In this document: in pieces, positions 20,019-46,619 of the stretch
Position numbering within the stretch: the stretch's first letter is position 1
Layout of the letters: each line of letters starts with the position of its first letter
From: Euglena gracilis
Taxonomy: Eukaryota > Euglenida > Euglenophyceae > Euglenales
DNA length: 64,000 bases
Direction: 5' to 3'
Assembly (NCBI GenBank): GCA_039621445.1
Contig: CP154955.1
Coordinates: 20,883,823-20,947,822 of the forward strand
Translations under genes and position numbers: made by a program
Notes under the pieces: generated by a model
Database searches by the model: none
Seen by the model: only the letters and a program-made list of their open reading frames with translations
What the model was told of the DNA's origin: nothing

Positions 20019-23000
20019 TCAGGCTGTGCCTGAACCTCCATCGCCGGTGGATGCCAAGGGGTCCGCAACCGCAATGGGCTGCTGCCCCGCCCGGTCCCCC
20101 TCGCGGTCCCGGCTGAACCTCCGGCTGCTGCCCCTGTCCCGGTCCCGATCTTGCTCCGTGTCCCTCCCTCGGCTGCGGTCACGCCCGCGATCCCGGTCCC
20201 GGCCTCTGTCCCGGTCTCGGTCCCGGTCCCGGTCTCGGTCCCGGTCTCGGTCGCGGCTGCGATCACGGTCAACAGCAGGCAGCCTGTGGGTCCTTGGCTT
20301 TGTTTGGTCGGTCAATGACTGTTGAAGCATGCACGCACAACGTCACCCACCCACCCACCCACGGTGCAATACACGAACAAGCAGGTGTGGCACAAATGCA
20401 CCCCAGAAGGTTCATTGAAGGGGATACCTTTGCGCTCACCCCCCTCCTCAGGGAAAAACTAACGTCCAAGGTTTCAGTTGTGGAAACGTTATTGCGGTTG
20501 GCGGCCAATTAAAGAATTGAGCTGGATGAAATCTGTGTTGAAACATTGCAGGCTGGTGCAAAAAAAACTGGGATTTGTTTCTAAAACATGGGATCCAGAC
20601 GGCGACTGCCAGAGAAAGCCTGGCAGTCGTTGGCATCCCAAAACAAAAAAAAAGTGTGGCTGTCCAACAGGTGCACTGCTCACGACGTTCATGCTCCCGC
20701 CGCCGCTTCTCATCCACCATGGTGTAATAATCTGCAACCCGGAGGCGGCGCCCCCGGAAGCTGGCCCCCTCCAAAATGCAGCGCCGGTGTTGAATGGAGG
20801 TGTCAAAAGGGGGTTCGATGTTGAAAGTGCGAGGAACTGGTGTCCTGGGGTGTCGTTGTCCTGCACTGCACAACGGCGTATGAAGGGGGGGACCAAATAC
20901 TTCAGCACCAAACCACCAGGGCTTTGCTCCACTTCTAAACTGGGAGGGGGAGGGAGGAAGCTGCTGGCCACAGCCGGGAAAATGTGACCATGAACAAAAA
21001 AAACTTCCAGCTGGATGGACCAGTTGGATGGATGGATGGACCTCCACATGTTTGGCTGGAGACAGGTGCACCATCAGTCTAGCAAATCCATTCAGAACTG
21101 GACGGAGCGCCCTCTCGTACTCTTTCCGGTCTGGCAGCTCCACAATCCCGATCCCATTGTCCATGACGGCGAAATCCACCTGAGACGGAGGGGGAGGTAG
21201 TGGGCGGGGAACCACACTGCCACACACCCACAGGGGATGTACCCCATGAGACGGGTCTGGGTCGCCCCCCTCCTCCCTCGAAACTGCAAGGGGCCAAGAA
21301 AATTTTTCGTGCTGTGGACAGCCAAAGGGCCAGATTCCACCTCAACATTGTTGAAAAATCCCTGATTTTCCTCGAAAACAAATCCCAAAATATCCATTTT
21401 TGGAGTTTTTTTTGAAGATTTTTTCGTGTCAAAACATCAAAAAAAATGTGCAATTTGCTCAAAAAGGAGGTGAAAGAGGCAACTTTTTGCATCTTCTGGC
21501 ACTGGAAGAAAATTTTTCGCTATTTTTGGAACCTGTCAAGGATGGGGAGTCCGAAAACCCCCTCAACGTTTGGACCCCCACAACAAGCCAATTGGGCGAA
21601 AAATACCTGATTTTTCTTTTAAAAATAAATCCAAACACTGCTTTCCTCGGTATTTCGACTTTTTTCCATTTTAAAGTGGTGGTTTACCTGTCTGTCGACC
21701 GGGAAAAAATACCCCGTCCACCAAAGTTCGATGGGGACGAACCCTGCCGACGTCCTCCCTGTGGTGCTCAGTGAAGGCGCATGTGTGCATTCACCCCCTC
21801 CCCGTCCTGGCCTTTTCCCGAGGTTTTTGGACAAGTTTTTGGACAATTAATGTGTCTCCCAGGGGTGATTGTGGGAAGGGGGTGCCATGGTCTATACTGT
21901 TGAAGTGGAGGGGAGGTTCTATGCTTTTTTGTTGGAAGCAGGGCACGAGGGGTAGGGCACGAGTATGTGGTGGTGTGGACCTGTTCCAAAAAGGTTCTGT
22001 GCGGTCGATGTGGTGGGTGGCGTTTGTTACCAACAACAGGGCCAGAGGTGGCCCTCCTCTTTTGGCGTGTTTTGCTCCCTGGTCATACACCATTTGATCC
22101 TTGCAGTCAGGGATGCGGGAAAGAATTTCTCAGCAGTGGTAGTATGATAATAAATATTGGGATTTGATGCACTCCGGTTGTGTGGTTTCAAACTCCGGCC
22201 AGGGCGGAGAGAGGTCGCGTGGGTGGTGGCAGGTCCCCCTGGAGTGTGAGAATTCGGCAGTGTGGCAGAGCGAAAAGAAATACCTAGAATGCTTTTTTCA
22301 CGCATGTGCGTATTCACCAGCTTTTACTCATGCCATAAAGCACTGCCGGCCACAGTCAGGGCTGTACGGGAATCCCTGCAACCCTATGGGTGGTGGTGGT
22401 GGGTGGGGGGCGGGACCCCCCCAAACTCTCCCGTTTTTTGCGGGGTGTGATTTTTTTGGCCCCCCACCAGGCCTTCCCGTGCAGCCCCGGCCACAATTGG
22501 GAATCCCGCCACCGAGGAATTTCCTCTGGGCAGCAAAGTTCATTTCGCATCCGTTTGCCCACGGTGCGACACAGTGCCCATGGTGCGTTGAACTGGACAC
22601 AATCCCTGCGTTGGCCCTGGTCGTGGGGCACAATCCCTGCTCCTGGCACGGTGCACCTTTTGCCGCCAGTTGTCTTGCCCTGAGATTATTTTGCCCTAGG
22701 AACTGGCCCATCACTTCCACAAAGGTGGGAGATGGTGCATGTGTGTACCATGACCATAACACTTAAGGTGTGTCCACCCCCCCCGGGTGATTGACTGTTT
22801 TCGGAGTGACTGTCTGGTTTTGGCTCCAGGCCCCCCCCCATCCACCGGGGGTGGGGTCAGTAAGCAATAGTATAGTAGCCACACATTCTTGAAAGCAGCA
22901 CAAGGGCTGGACAGAGGTTGATGAAATGGAAAGCGCAGACGCACATTCTGACCCCATTTGAGCCGCAGGGGGGGGGGTCCCTTGTCGCTGCATGCCGTCG

Positions 23001-26000
23001 CCGAGCCCTGCAGGTGCCGCATTTCAGCGTGTGACCTCGCACAGTGACAGGGTGGTTATCCTGGTTCTCTCCTGTTCTGCACGCTTGATGCCACACTGTA
23101 GCAGTCCACGCCTTGGCTTCAAGGCAGGCAAACGAAGGGCCACGCCCAGTGTGTCTTTCGACATTTTGGGGGTCCTGGATCCTTTTGCATCTGGAATATT
23201 CAAGCGGGAATCACCTTCTGTCACCCAGGTATAACGGAACCATGGCTGGGCCTGTGAGTCCTTTTGATGACCCTTGGTTCAAAGCCCTTCCCTTGCGTGC
23301 CTGCCCCCCCAAAATGAACTTTTAATCGATATGGGATCCCGTAAAATCGATTGCTGGCATCTTAGTGCACCCCTTGAAACATCGATACACAGGTGCATTC
23401 TCCCTTCTCGCGGTGTACGTGTCCGTTCCGGGGATGCACTCCTGCGCATTCTCTTGGGTTTCCAAAAGATGAGCAGGTGTGCATTCTTTGGGCTTGGGAC
23501 ACTGTGGCACCAGCTGAACCAGAAATCAGGGGTGGGTTATGTGGTCCTGGAAAACTCAAAACTCAAATGGCTCAGATTCGTGGTGTTTGCACCCAGTCTG
23601 GAAGAAGCATGGAACCATCCGGAATGCGCACATGCGCACTCTATTTGTAGAATTTGCGGGTGTGCATTTTCAACAGAATGACCAATTTTTTTGATTCAAC
23701 GAGAAAAATGCATTCCTGGCTGTCTAAGAAACTGATTTCCCCCTCATTTTTCAGCATATTGCACATTTATTGATGTTTTGGTGTTTTCCACATGAAAATG
23801 AAGACATGGGGGGTCGAAAGTAGTGGAACCCATTTTATGGGTTTCAGGTGCCAGGTGTTCCACCCTGTACACTGATGGCAACACAATCAGTCAAAAAAAA
23901 AAAAGAAATAAGCATAAGCCACTTGAAAAAACAAAAAGTGCATTCCCGGCCGTATGAGAGTTTTTTTTGTACTTTTTGCTTCCCCAATAACCCACTGGCG
24001 GTGTGCCGCAGCATTTCATCATCATGTGAGGTCCTCAGATGCAAAAAAAAAACTTTGCGGACGGCTCCTTCCATTTCGAATTGCTTATTGTGAAATTCTG
24101 TTCCGTCTTTTCCATATTTTTCTCTTGGAAGTTGCTTTGGAGAATCCATAAGAGATCAATTAGCCAGACAAAATTTTTGATAAATTTCTCTTTCACCAGT
24201 GTTACCAAACATATGTTTGCAAAAAATGCTCTCAGTACAGGTCACTACAAGGCCAAAAAAAACAACTTCCCAGCTGACATAAAGGTGTGATGTGGTTGAG
24301 GATTCAAAAAAAATGAAAACAAGGTTGGGGTACAGATCCCGAACCAGGAGAGAGGGGGGATACAATTCCCACCTAACACTGATGGATTCACACGAAGAAA
24401 TGCTTTCCTTGGGATGCTGGGAAGGAAAACGTTTGTGGTTCAATGTTCAGCTTCCGGCTTCCCCCCAACATGAGAAGCAGGGCACCTCCAGGTGCAGGCT
24501 GCGGCCCCAGTCCTTCAGCTCTGTCCATTCCAGAGTGCTGGGCAGTCCCAGCGGCAGGGGTCGATGCCGAAGTTGGCAACAGGCCAACCCTGCCCTGAAC
24601 TTCTTGATACGGGGGAACCCGTTCAAAAGGAACACCAAGTGTGGGTGAGGAAAGCCCATCACAGGCAGATACTCCACACTTTTGCCATCCTCACCTCACC
24701 TGCCTTTAAAAAAAAACGTGTTCAGCAGGGCTTTTCAAAAAAAAAAACACGCCAAAAGGACCCGAAATCACATGTTTGACATGTTGATTTTGAGATTTGC
24801 AACTTCATGTTTGCTCGGCCAGGGGAATTGATTTTTAAGTGGGGGGGTAAACAAAGGTATTAAGATGTTTTTTAGGATATTTAAGGGTTTTTTAAGGTTT
24901 TCAAAATCGCCATAGAAAATCATGCCTGGTTCTCACATTCCCTCAAGTTGCACATCTGTTGTAATTTTCCTTGACCGCACCTTGTTTGGATAAACAGTTT
25001 TGCACTGAACACAAATCATTTTCATTTTGGAGCTTGTCTCTCGAGACAGATACCGTCCAAGGTGTTCGGGAAATGAGATTACTGGTTACACATCTGGAGC
25101 CCCAGCAGAATGAACCTTTTGTGTTGGCCCCCATGCCATCACCCCTGCTTTGGATGCGGGGCAGAAGGGTGGTTAGTTTGGACAGAGAGGCTTCCAAGGC
25201 TGCTAGAAATAATTTTTTCCAAGAGTTGGCTTGTTTTGACAGTGTTATTTTGTGCGATTTAATCTGATTTTGTGCACCAAAACACACACACTCACGCACT
25301 CACTCACTTACCAGGCCTTTCCTTCGTGTGTATCGGCCATACACACCAATAAACAAATTTTTATTTGCGGATAAACACCGATACACATTTTCAACTTTTG
25401 AAAAATTCTCGAATCACGGTGCATGGGGGGAAAATCACAAATTGATGAAACTGAATTTGACCAACCTGGGGGGAGGGGACAGTCTCGGGGTGCCTCGGAG
25501 TGCGTGGGAAGGCAGGCCCTCCCCCCCTCCGGGGTTGGGGTCAGCGCCGCCTAAAATTTCGGCCTGAAATTGATCAGCTGACACCATGCCACGTATTTCT
25601 TGTGGTTATTGGCCCCGGCATAACCTGGAATGTGGCAGGGAATCTCACCCTGCAAATGTGGTTGGGGAAGGGACAGGGCAGGCCTGGAGGGGGGTGGTCA
25701 ACCCCCCACCAGGGAGGTGTGGGGGGGGGTCGACCCCCCACCCACCACAGCATTTTCACAGATCATTTTACCAAAATTTTCCCGGCGCCGAAGGTGCTGG
25801 GAAAAATCTTCGGGGTCGAAAATTGGTGCTCCCGGAAATACGGGAGGTCGACCCCCCCCCACCCACCACCCTGGCTTTTTGGCCGATTCCCGTTCTGCCC
25901 TGGGGAGGGATGCAACTCCCTCACATGGCAAATGCAGAGCCTCAGCTGCATTTGTTCATGTCCATACCCCAGCTCATCCTTTTTTCATTGACCTTTGTGG

Positions 26001-29000
26001 CATTTTATTTTCTTGTATTTTTGATTTTTGGCACATAACCCCCAGGTCATAATTTCTGGGTCAGTTGCTGGAAGCCTCCAGGGGGGGGGGGGCCTTGTAT
26101 TGGGGGAGTCTTATTTTGGGAGGGGGGTTTGCAACATGCATGCAACAACGTTACTCCCTCAAACTGCTTTTTGGTATCGTCCAGCAAACACCTGACACTC
26201 AGGGGGATCCCCAAACGAACCATGTCATCAACCGTGAGGAATGTGAAAATCTCTTTGGCGTCGAACCATAACAATCAATATTTTTTTGGATTGAGAAAAT
26301 ATCAAAAAAACTTGTCAGTGCACACCGATATACAAATTTTTTTGCTGACACACCCTAAAGAGAGGTCTGTCACTGACTCATCATTGGACATTATGGATCG
26401 GCCCCTGGTCTCCAGGCCTACCCTCCACTTCTTGGCGGAGGGGGGCAGCCGCCCCGGAGACCGCCGGCGACTCCTCGACCGTCGCGGGCTCCTGGACCTC
26501 CTTCGGCTGCTCCCTCTTCCTGTGCCGGCCAGAGGCAATGCACGCTGAGTCACGGCCAAACCACTCCTCACTGTGCAGGCAAGATGCACGCATCCAAATT
26601 TGACGATGCGCACCAAGACACAAAAAATGATTGGGAAACCCAGGTTGAAATGTTGATACCGGGGCAGAGATGGACCCCCCAAAGAGGGTGAAGCTTAAAA
26701 GCTGGAAACAGCTGGTGGAAAAAGGGTATTGGCTGACCCCTGCTGACCCGATCGGAGGTCACACCGGGTTTCAAAAAAAAATTGGAAATGCAAAACTGCC
26801 CCTCAGCGGCCAGTCATTCAAAAAATTTTCGATGTTTGGAATCCAAAACTTGAGTTGAGTTGTCCCTTTCCAACCAGTCTTTTCCCATTCTTGGCCCAGG
26901 TTTGTACGTCCGACGCCAAAATATTTGCCATTTCAAAGCACGGCTGGAAATAAAAAAAATAAAAACATTAAATAAATAATAAGACTCTTTGATGGGAGGT
27001 GGGTGGGACGCACTGGGGGGTCCTGGAGGTTAGTTAGGGGACAGTGCTCAAAACAAACAGAACTGAAGGAGTCTCCAAGAAAAAATCACCCCACATGATG
27101 GTGTTGCTTTGAAGATCAGGGTATCTGGAGGTGCTAGCCCCCTCTCAGTGCAGGCGCTGCGTTAGTTTTGGGGTCCTGGGGGCCGTTCATTGGGGGGGCC
27201 CAAGCAGATGGGGGAGGGGGCACTCCCACTCCAGTCGTTTTTCAAAACCCAGCCACCTACTTTGGTCCAATTGGCCAAAAACCCAAATTTTCCACTTCGG
27301 CGCCGGGTGGGCCACTCGGCCAATTCTGGTCGACCCCATTAAAGTCCCAAGCCAAAAACCAGTCACCCGGGGGATGGGGGGGGTCGGAAGCACCTTAGGC
27401 AATAATGGTGTGGTCCCAAGGGCAGGGTGGTCCTCAAACATAAAAAATCCCATCCCACCACGTTCAATCAAAAAAATGGGGGACTGGGCAAAAAGGCAGG
27501 AAACAAGTGAAAACCCTTTAAATGTGCACCACATGCGCACAAAATACCTGCAAATGTGCACCATCCTGATGTATTCACCTTAGTGGGATTGAAGCAGCTC
27601 AAAAAGCTGCACACTAAAAAAAAACGTTGCAATGCCGCAAACACCATTGTCATCTGCTGTGGGACAACGCACCGACACAAAATGTATTGCGCTGAAAATG
27701 AAGACAATCACTCATAAAAAGGAACCCACAGCCTTCGTCACACCCGGAGGCGGAGGAGGCGCCGCTCGATGGTCAAGCAGCTCTGCCGGCAACGGTGACC
27801 CCCGGGCTGGGCAGACACATGACGGACCGGCTCAGGCCGCAGCCGGGCCCCACACCCACCATGGCCGGCCCAGCCCCGGCCGGGTAGCCGTGGGCGGCCA
27901 GCAGGGCCGGGAGGAGGTCCGGCCGGAGGCGGAGGAGGTCCTCGATCCGCGGTTGGGGGGCCCGGGCCCGGGGCTCCACCCGCAGCACCTGAACGGAGGG
28001 GCCGGGGGACGGGTGGGGGTACCGTCCCGGGGCGAAACAGGAGGAAACCCGGGCTGCAGGGAAATGCAGTGTCGGGCGTTCAACGACGGGGTGGACACTC
28101 ACACCACGGCTTGCACAGATATGGGAGGCGATTGGGGTAAAACATTGCAGGAAAAATTTGGCAAAACTGCGGGGATTGTGGAAGAACTGCGGAAAAATTG
28201 AGATTGGGAATGTCGCCGCACTTCTGCTCGAGGGAACTCCTCCGAAATTGTTGTTCGTTCAGCAAAATTGGTGGGTGTTTTGAACCATAATCAACAAAAA
28301 AAATCACAATCCAAACATGACATCTGCAGGAACATGCTGATTCCAAAAATATAGAATTTCTTGAAACAACAAAAATTTGACGATGATTTTGGTCTCGGGG
28401 GAAAATTGGGTATTAAGCAAAGTTTTCTTCCCAGCAGAACTGAAAGGAAAAAAAATTGGACAAAATTGGCCAACTTTGTATAATAAAAAAAACTGCCGAA
28501 ATTGGGAGAAAGTGCAAGCAAATGCAAATTAAAAAAAAAGGATTGTGCCGCCCCCCTAACCCCCCCCCCTAGTAAGTGCACGGGTGCGCGCATTTTAAGG
28601 ACGTAGTTTTGGACCCCAAGGGGTGCACACTTATTAGGGCACTGCGAACTTTTTAGGGTGAAGCCCAAAATACCCACGTTTCCCCCACTCTTTTTCAATT
28701 TTCCCCCTATTTTGTAATTTCAAGCTACGAGCCAGGTGATTGTGTGTCAAATTTGGGCTTGGACGATTGAAATATTTGGTTTGAGAAGGACAATTCTGAG
28801 AATTGTGTGTGCTTTCCGACCTGAGATGCAACAGTGATTTCTCATTTGGGGGGGTGCGCTCTTTTTAGGGAGGTAGTTTCGGCACTTGGGGGGGTGCGCA
28901 CTTATTAGGGCACTGCGCACAATTAGGGCACTGCGCACTTATTAGGGGGGTTTACCTTGTGTGGAATGGCGGAACTCACTTTCTATTTTCAAAAAAAAAT

Positions 29001-29624
29001 GCAAAAGGGGGGAAATGGGGGTGAAATTGCGTAAAAAATACAACTGTACATACAATATATATATAAAACTGGAGAAAATTGCGGAAATTTTACAAATTGC
29101 GGGAATTCAAAATTGCGGTTATTAATTTCTCCCCGAGGCACCTTCCCCTCCAGTGTTGTGTTGTGCATCGTCAGCAAGCACTTGTAGTTGTCCTCGGGGT
29201 AGGCGAACTCCACAAAAGCATGCGTCCCCTTCTTCTCCAGCGACTGCGCTGCGCAATTGCTCAACAAACAGAGGGTTCACCTTACGCCAAATTAAAACAC
29301 TTTCTTACCCCTGGAGGTTGTGAAGGGGTGCGGATGTTGTGAAGGGTCTGAACAAAACCTAAGTCCATTTGGGTTTGAGGTCAGTCCAGTAATTACACGC
29401 GTTACATGTACCACATGTTCCTTCACCAGTACCAAATACCAGTGCTGGTACAAGGACGGAGGAAGGGCAAAACCCAGACCATCGGCCTGTGATGCACTGC
29501 AAACCGGCCACAAGCAATTGCACGGCCCGCACCGGCCCAAACCGCTCCAGTAGACGGCCCAGGTCCACAGTGGGAAAGCTTTCACGCAACCCGTCGATGT
29601 ACAGCCCGTCGATCAGCGGCGGGG
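20019..29624 (-). CDS. SR-type splicing factor: two RRMs and Arg-Asp-rich tail
   Basis: Minus-strand exons in phase: 29624-29505 (RRM1 RNP2 LYIDGL), 29248-29142 (RNP1 KGTHAFVEF), 27988-27860 (VLRVEPR closing RRM1, then a linker), 26519 to about 26425 (RS-rich in one frame: [20 protein letters not shown]), 24537-24486 ([13 protein letters not shown]), 21179-21072 ([17 protein letters not shown]), about 20768-20670 ([14 protein letters not shown]...[12 protein letters not shown]), 20283-20019 ([10 protein letters not shown]..., stop). The 24537/21179 pair reads like the second RRM of SRSF1/4/5/6 (xWxELKDxx..., then DxxGxGxVEL). Role by family: constitutive or alternative splicing in the nucleus, with the charged tail as interaction and localisation region. 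The start exon was not found. The 26.5 kb exon frame is uncertain because other frames are open too. Introns hold several MITEs. Confidence 0.8.
20120..20275 (-). repeat. Hexamer repeat encoding the Arg-Asp tail
   Basis: Repeats of a CGGTCC/CGGTCT hexamer (plus strand), read as (Arg-Asp)n on the minus strand, with [15 protein letters not shown] variants. A coding microsatellite at the 3' end of the SR gene. Confidence 0.9.
21255..21590. repeat. Dispersed repeat, diverged pair with 33505-33840
   Basis: Shares ordered blocks with 33505-33840: CGAAACTG, GGGCC(A/G)...AAAATTTTTCG, AAAAATCCCTG, AAAATCCATTTTT-like, GGAAGAAAATTTT, TATTTTTGG(A/C)ACCTGTCAAGG. Lies in an SR-gene intron. No ends could be fixed. 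Confidence 0.55.
22357..22489. mobile_element. MITE with near-perfect 8-bp duplication GCCACA(G/A)T
   Basis: Begins CAGGGCTGTACGGGAA and ends TTCCCGTGCAGCCCCG. Flanks are GCCACAGT (22349-22356) and GCCACAAT (22490-22497), 7 of 8 identical. 133 bp, in an SR-gene intron. Same family as 12177-12371. Confidence 0.7.
22498..24485. other. Large SR-gene intron, no exon recognised
   Basis: Between the RRM2 exons. Moderately AT-rich, with poly-C/G tracts near 22780 and 22970 and A-runs near 23890-24060. Nothing coding or delimitable was found. Confidence 0.45.
25674..25902. mobile_element. MITE with TIR CAGGGCAG and 7/8 target duplication
   Basis: Starts CAGGGCAGGCCTGG and ends CCCGTTCTGCCCTG (229 bp). 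Flanks GGAAGGGA (25666-25673) and GGGAGGGA (25903-25910) differ at one site. The interior carries CCCGGCGCCGAAGG and two GGTCGACCCCCC arms in inverse orientation. In an SR-gene intron. Confidence 0.72.
28557..28955. mobile_element. About 399-bp inverted-repeat element, copy 2 (inverted relative to 4744-5132)
   Basis: Same order of blocks as 4744-5132 but on the other strand: AGTAAGTGCACGGGTGCGCG, ACGTAGTTTTGGACCCC, a CCACTCTTTTTCAATTT core, GGGAGGTAGTTTCGGC and the terminus GCACTTATTAGGGGGGTTTA. Lies in the intron between the RNP1 exon and the VLRVEPR exon of the SR gene. Confidence 0.68.
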
Positions 29625-31179
29625 CTGCACAGCGAACAAGGGGGAACGAAACATGGAGCCTCGAAAACGCGACACAAGGAAATGAAAAAAAAATACAAAT
29701 CACAAAAAAGACTCACATTCAAATTCATGTGTTTGGGGCAGGGAATTTCTTAAGACTCCCTGGGTCCAGCTGGCCGGCTGGAAATGGAGCTGACTGGACT
29801 GCCCCCCCCCCCCAGGGGGTGGGGTCTAGGGAGGTGGTTCCAACCCGGCTGCCGGGCTGGACTGGGCTGGAAGAGAAAACAGCCAAAAAAAGAAGAAAAA
29901 AAAAGGCCCAAATCCAGCTGCGATGCATTTTGTTTCAGCTAAAATTTTCGATGAAAACCCCAAAAAAAAGCACCAAAAACATCCATTTCTGACGTTTTCG
30001 AAAATTTCAGTCGCTTCATGCCGAAATTTTTTTCAGCCCAGCCCACCTTCGCCGGCTGCGAAAACATTATAACCTTTCGACCCGGGGGTGGGGGTCAACA
30101 ACCCTCCTTTTAATGGGTCCGGATCCAAAACACATCCGTAAAACAGGCTCCGTCTGCCACCAAAAAAAATTGCGATTTGAGAATAAGTGCCAGGGCTGCC
30201 GAGTCATCGAAAAGGCCCAATTAGAGAATTTGGATGGCACCGGACATCAAACCTTTGGCATGGGCTGAAAAGGGGTGTTCCTTTGCCCCATTCTTTTGCT
30301 TTGGCAAAAAAAAAAACTGCGCTGAAAACAGGCCAAAAACAGGGAAATCTCCACCTGTGGGGCTCCCACTCTGCCCATCCGGCGGACCTGCCCACCCTAC
30401 CCCCTCCCCTTCCCTCTGAACATGAACTTGAAAAATTGGGCTTGATATTTGGGTGGGGCTACGTTGTAAATGTTCTTGCTGTCTTGCTGGTGTTCCAGTG
30501 CCAATGCCATAGTTGTTGTGGGATAATTTTCTGGCAGTGTTGCACAACCCTGTTCTGAACCCAAACCCAAAACGATTCCTAATGCAACAGAAGCCCATTC
30601 CTCCGGGGCAAAATGCCCCTGGACGCAACCAACGACCAAGGGGGGAAAAGTGTAAAGTGTGACGTGGTTGGCCGAAATGGTGGGGGGCTCGTCATCTGAA
30701 GGGGTGCATTCCTTAAAATTGGCGTCACTGATGGCATGCTGCAGTCCTCCAAACAACAAATCCGTGATAAGTGAATCTCCCTTTCGTTTCACAAGGAAAG
30801 AGGGACAGACACAAACCCGTTGGAAGATCGCGAGGCGGTTCGCGGGACCCCCGTCTGCCAGCAGGACCTCGGCTGTCCCGTGGCCGGTCCCGGCTTGCCC
30901 TCGAATTCTCTCGGCTGGGTTTCCGCCGTCCAGTCGGAGGGGGCGGCGGCGGGGATCTGCCTCAGGGCCGTGTCTCTGCCCATTCTCGCGGCCCTTTGCA
31001 ACTTAGGTGCAGCCAAATGGGGTACTTTGAGTGTGCCAGCAAAGCTCAGACCACCTCGGTAGAGGCAGGTTTCTTTTTAAGACCCTGGGGGGGCGGGGGG
31101 TCTCCCCAACCCACTCAGCCCAGCGGGACCCCCCCTGAGGGGGACCCGGTAACCTTTCCCTCCCCCTGCGGAGGGTGTG
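29625..31179. other. Interval between SR RRM1 exon and the end of the filamin-like gene
   Basis: Should hold the 5' end of the SR gene. 30833-30983 is a GC-rich block open in all three minus frames; one frame begins ATG (MGRDTALRQIPAAAPSDW...) and reaches a GTTTGT donor, and another reads GTAEVLLADGGPANRLAIF. It is a good candidate for the first SR exon, but frame and linkage are unproved. The rest (29.7-30.8 kb) is AT-rich with no exon seen. Confidence 0.4.
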
Positions 31180-45386
<14,207 letters not shown>

Positions 45387-45922
45387 CTGTTCCATCAGTC
45401 AATTTTACACCAGGGGGGAGGGGGTCACTTCTGCTCTTCCGGGAACGTCGCTCACTTCTTTTCGAAAACCAGTCAATCACCAACCCTATGGGGGGGGGGG
45501 TCGGCCAATCTGGAATCCAAAAGGAAATTGGTCACAATCATCAAAAAGGTCCAAAAAATTTCCGGCACCTTCGGCTCTGGGTTCCCTTAGCAACCCCCCC
45601 CCCCGTGTTGTGGGGCGTCCCCATGTGCATCCTGTGCCGTGCCCGCAATGACTGGTTGTTTGACATTCATTCAATGAAACGCCCAGGCAGGGGGGCGGAG
45701 GTTGGGGTGCACGGTGGTGTCGCCAGGGGGGGGGGATGCGGCCCCTCCCCAAATGGTCCCCCCCCCCCTGAATAGAAGCCCCCCCTCGGTTTTCGACCAA
45801 AATTCCGAATAGTGCCCCCCCCCCCCGAATTGTAGGCCCCTGCCCGTGGATGTGTCAATTGGGACGGATGGCAATTTGGTTTCTTCAGGCATTGGTTAAA
45901 TGAGGGTTGGGTGATTTTATTT

Positions 45923-46236
45923 GGTACTTGTCTGTTATCGTACGACGGACCCCCCCCCTTTTGGTTATGGTACGACGCCCTATTTTTGGGTTGTATAGGG
46001 TTATTTGAAGGAGTAGGGTTAGGTGCGCACATGTCCCTGTTGCGCTACATGGCCACGTTGCGCTCCACGGCCATGTAGCGCAACATGGTCGTGTAGCGCA
46101 ATGTGGCCATGTAGCGCAACATGCATGTGCGCACCTAACCCTATTCCTTTAAATAACCCTAAAACAACCCAAAAAATGGGTGTCGTACCATAACCAAAAG
46201 GGGGGGGGGTGCGTCGTACGATAACAGACAAGTACC
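45923..46236. mobile_element. Foldback MITE, second copy, 8-bp duplication TTTTATTT
   Basis: 314 bp with the same ends (GGTACTTGTCTGTTATCG and inverse) and the same internal GGAGTAGGGTTAGGTGCGCA and ATGTAGCGCAACATGG words. TTTTATTT at 45915-45922 and 46237-46244 is perfect. A minus-strand open stretch on each side (FTANVTLVDPLDHEK at 46250-46290; PEETKLPSVPIDTSTGRG at 45840-45890) may be further filamin-gene exons, unproved. Confidence 0.9.
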
Positions 46237-46619
46237 TTTTATTTTTCATGATCCAATGGATCCACAAGAGTAACATTTGCAGTAAATTTGACGGTTCGGA
46301 AAGGTAGGACATGCGGACCCACAAAGAATTTTCTTCGATAATTCTCGGACCCCCTGGTTTTCGACCACTTTTCCGAATAGTGCCCCCCCCCCCCGAATAG
46401 AAGTCCCCCCCCTCGGTTTTCGACCAACGTTCCGAATAGAAGCCGGGGGGGGGTTCTATTCGGGGGGGGGGATGTTGGTCAATGATTGACATTGGTCAAA
46501 GGATAGGAAATGCGGTCCGATCCATCCTCCACTCCACATTCTGCTCCGGGTCACCCGTTGTAATGGTGATGTTTTTTTTGCGATGTCTGGGTAAGAAAAG
46601 GCAATGTTCGCGAGACGGT

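Noticed and set aside
20489-21227. Long minus-strand frames around RRM2 as single-exon genes
   Set aside because: Only the short segments with acceptors and donors match RRM structure; the rest is intron read-through.
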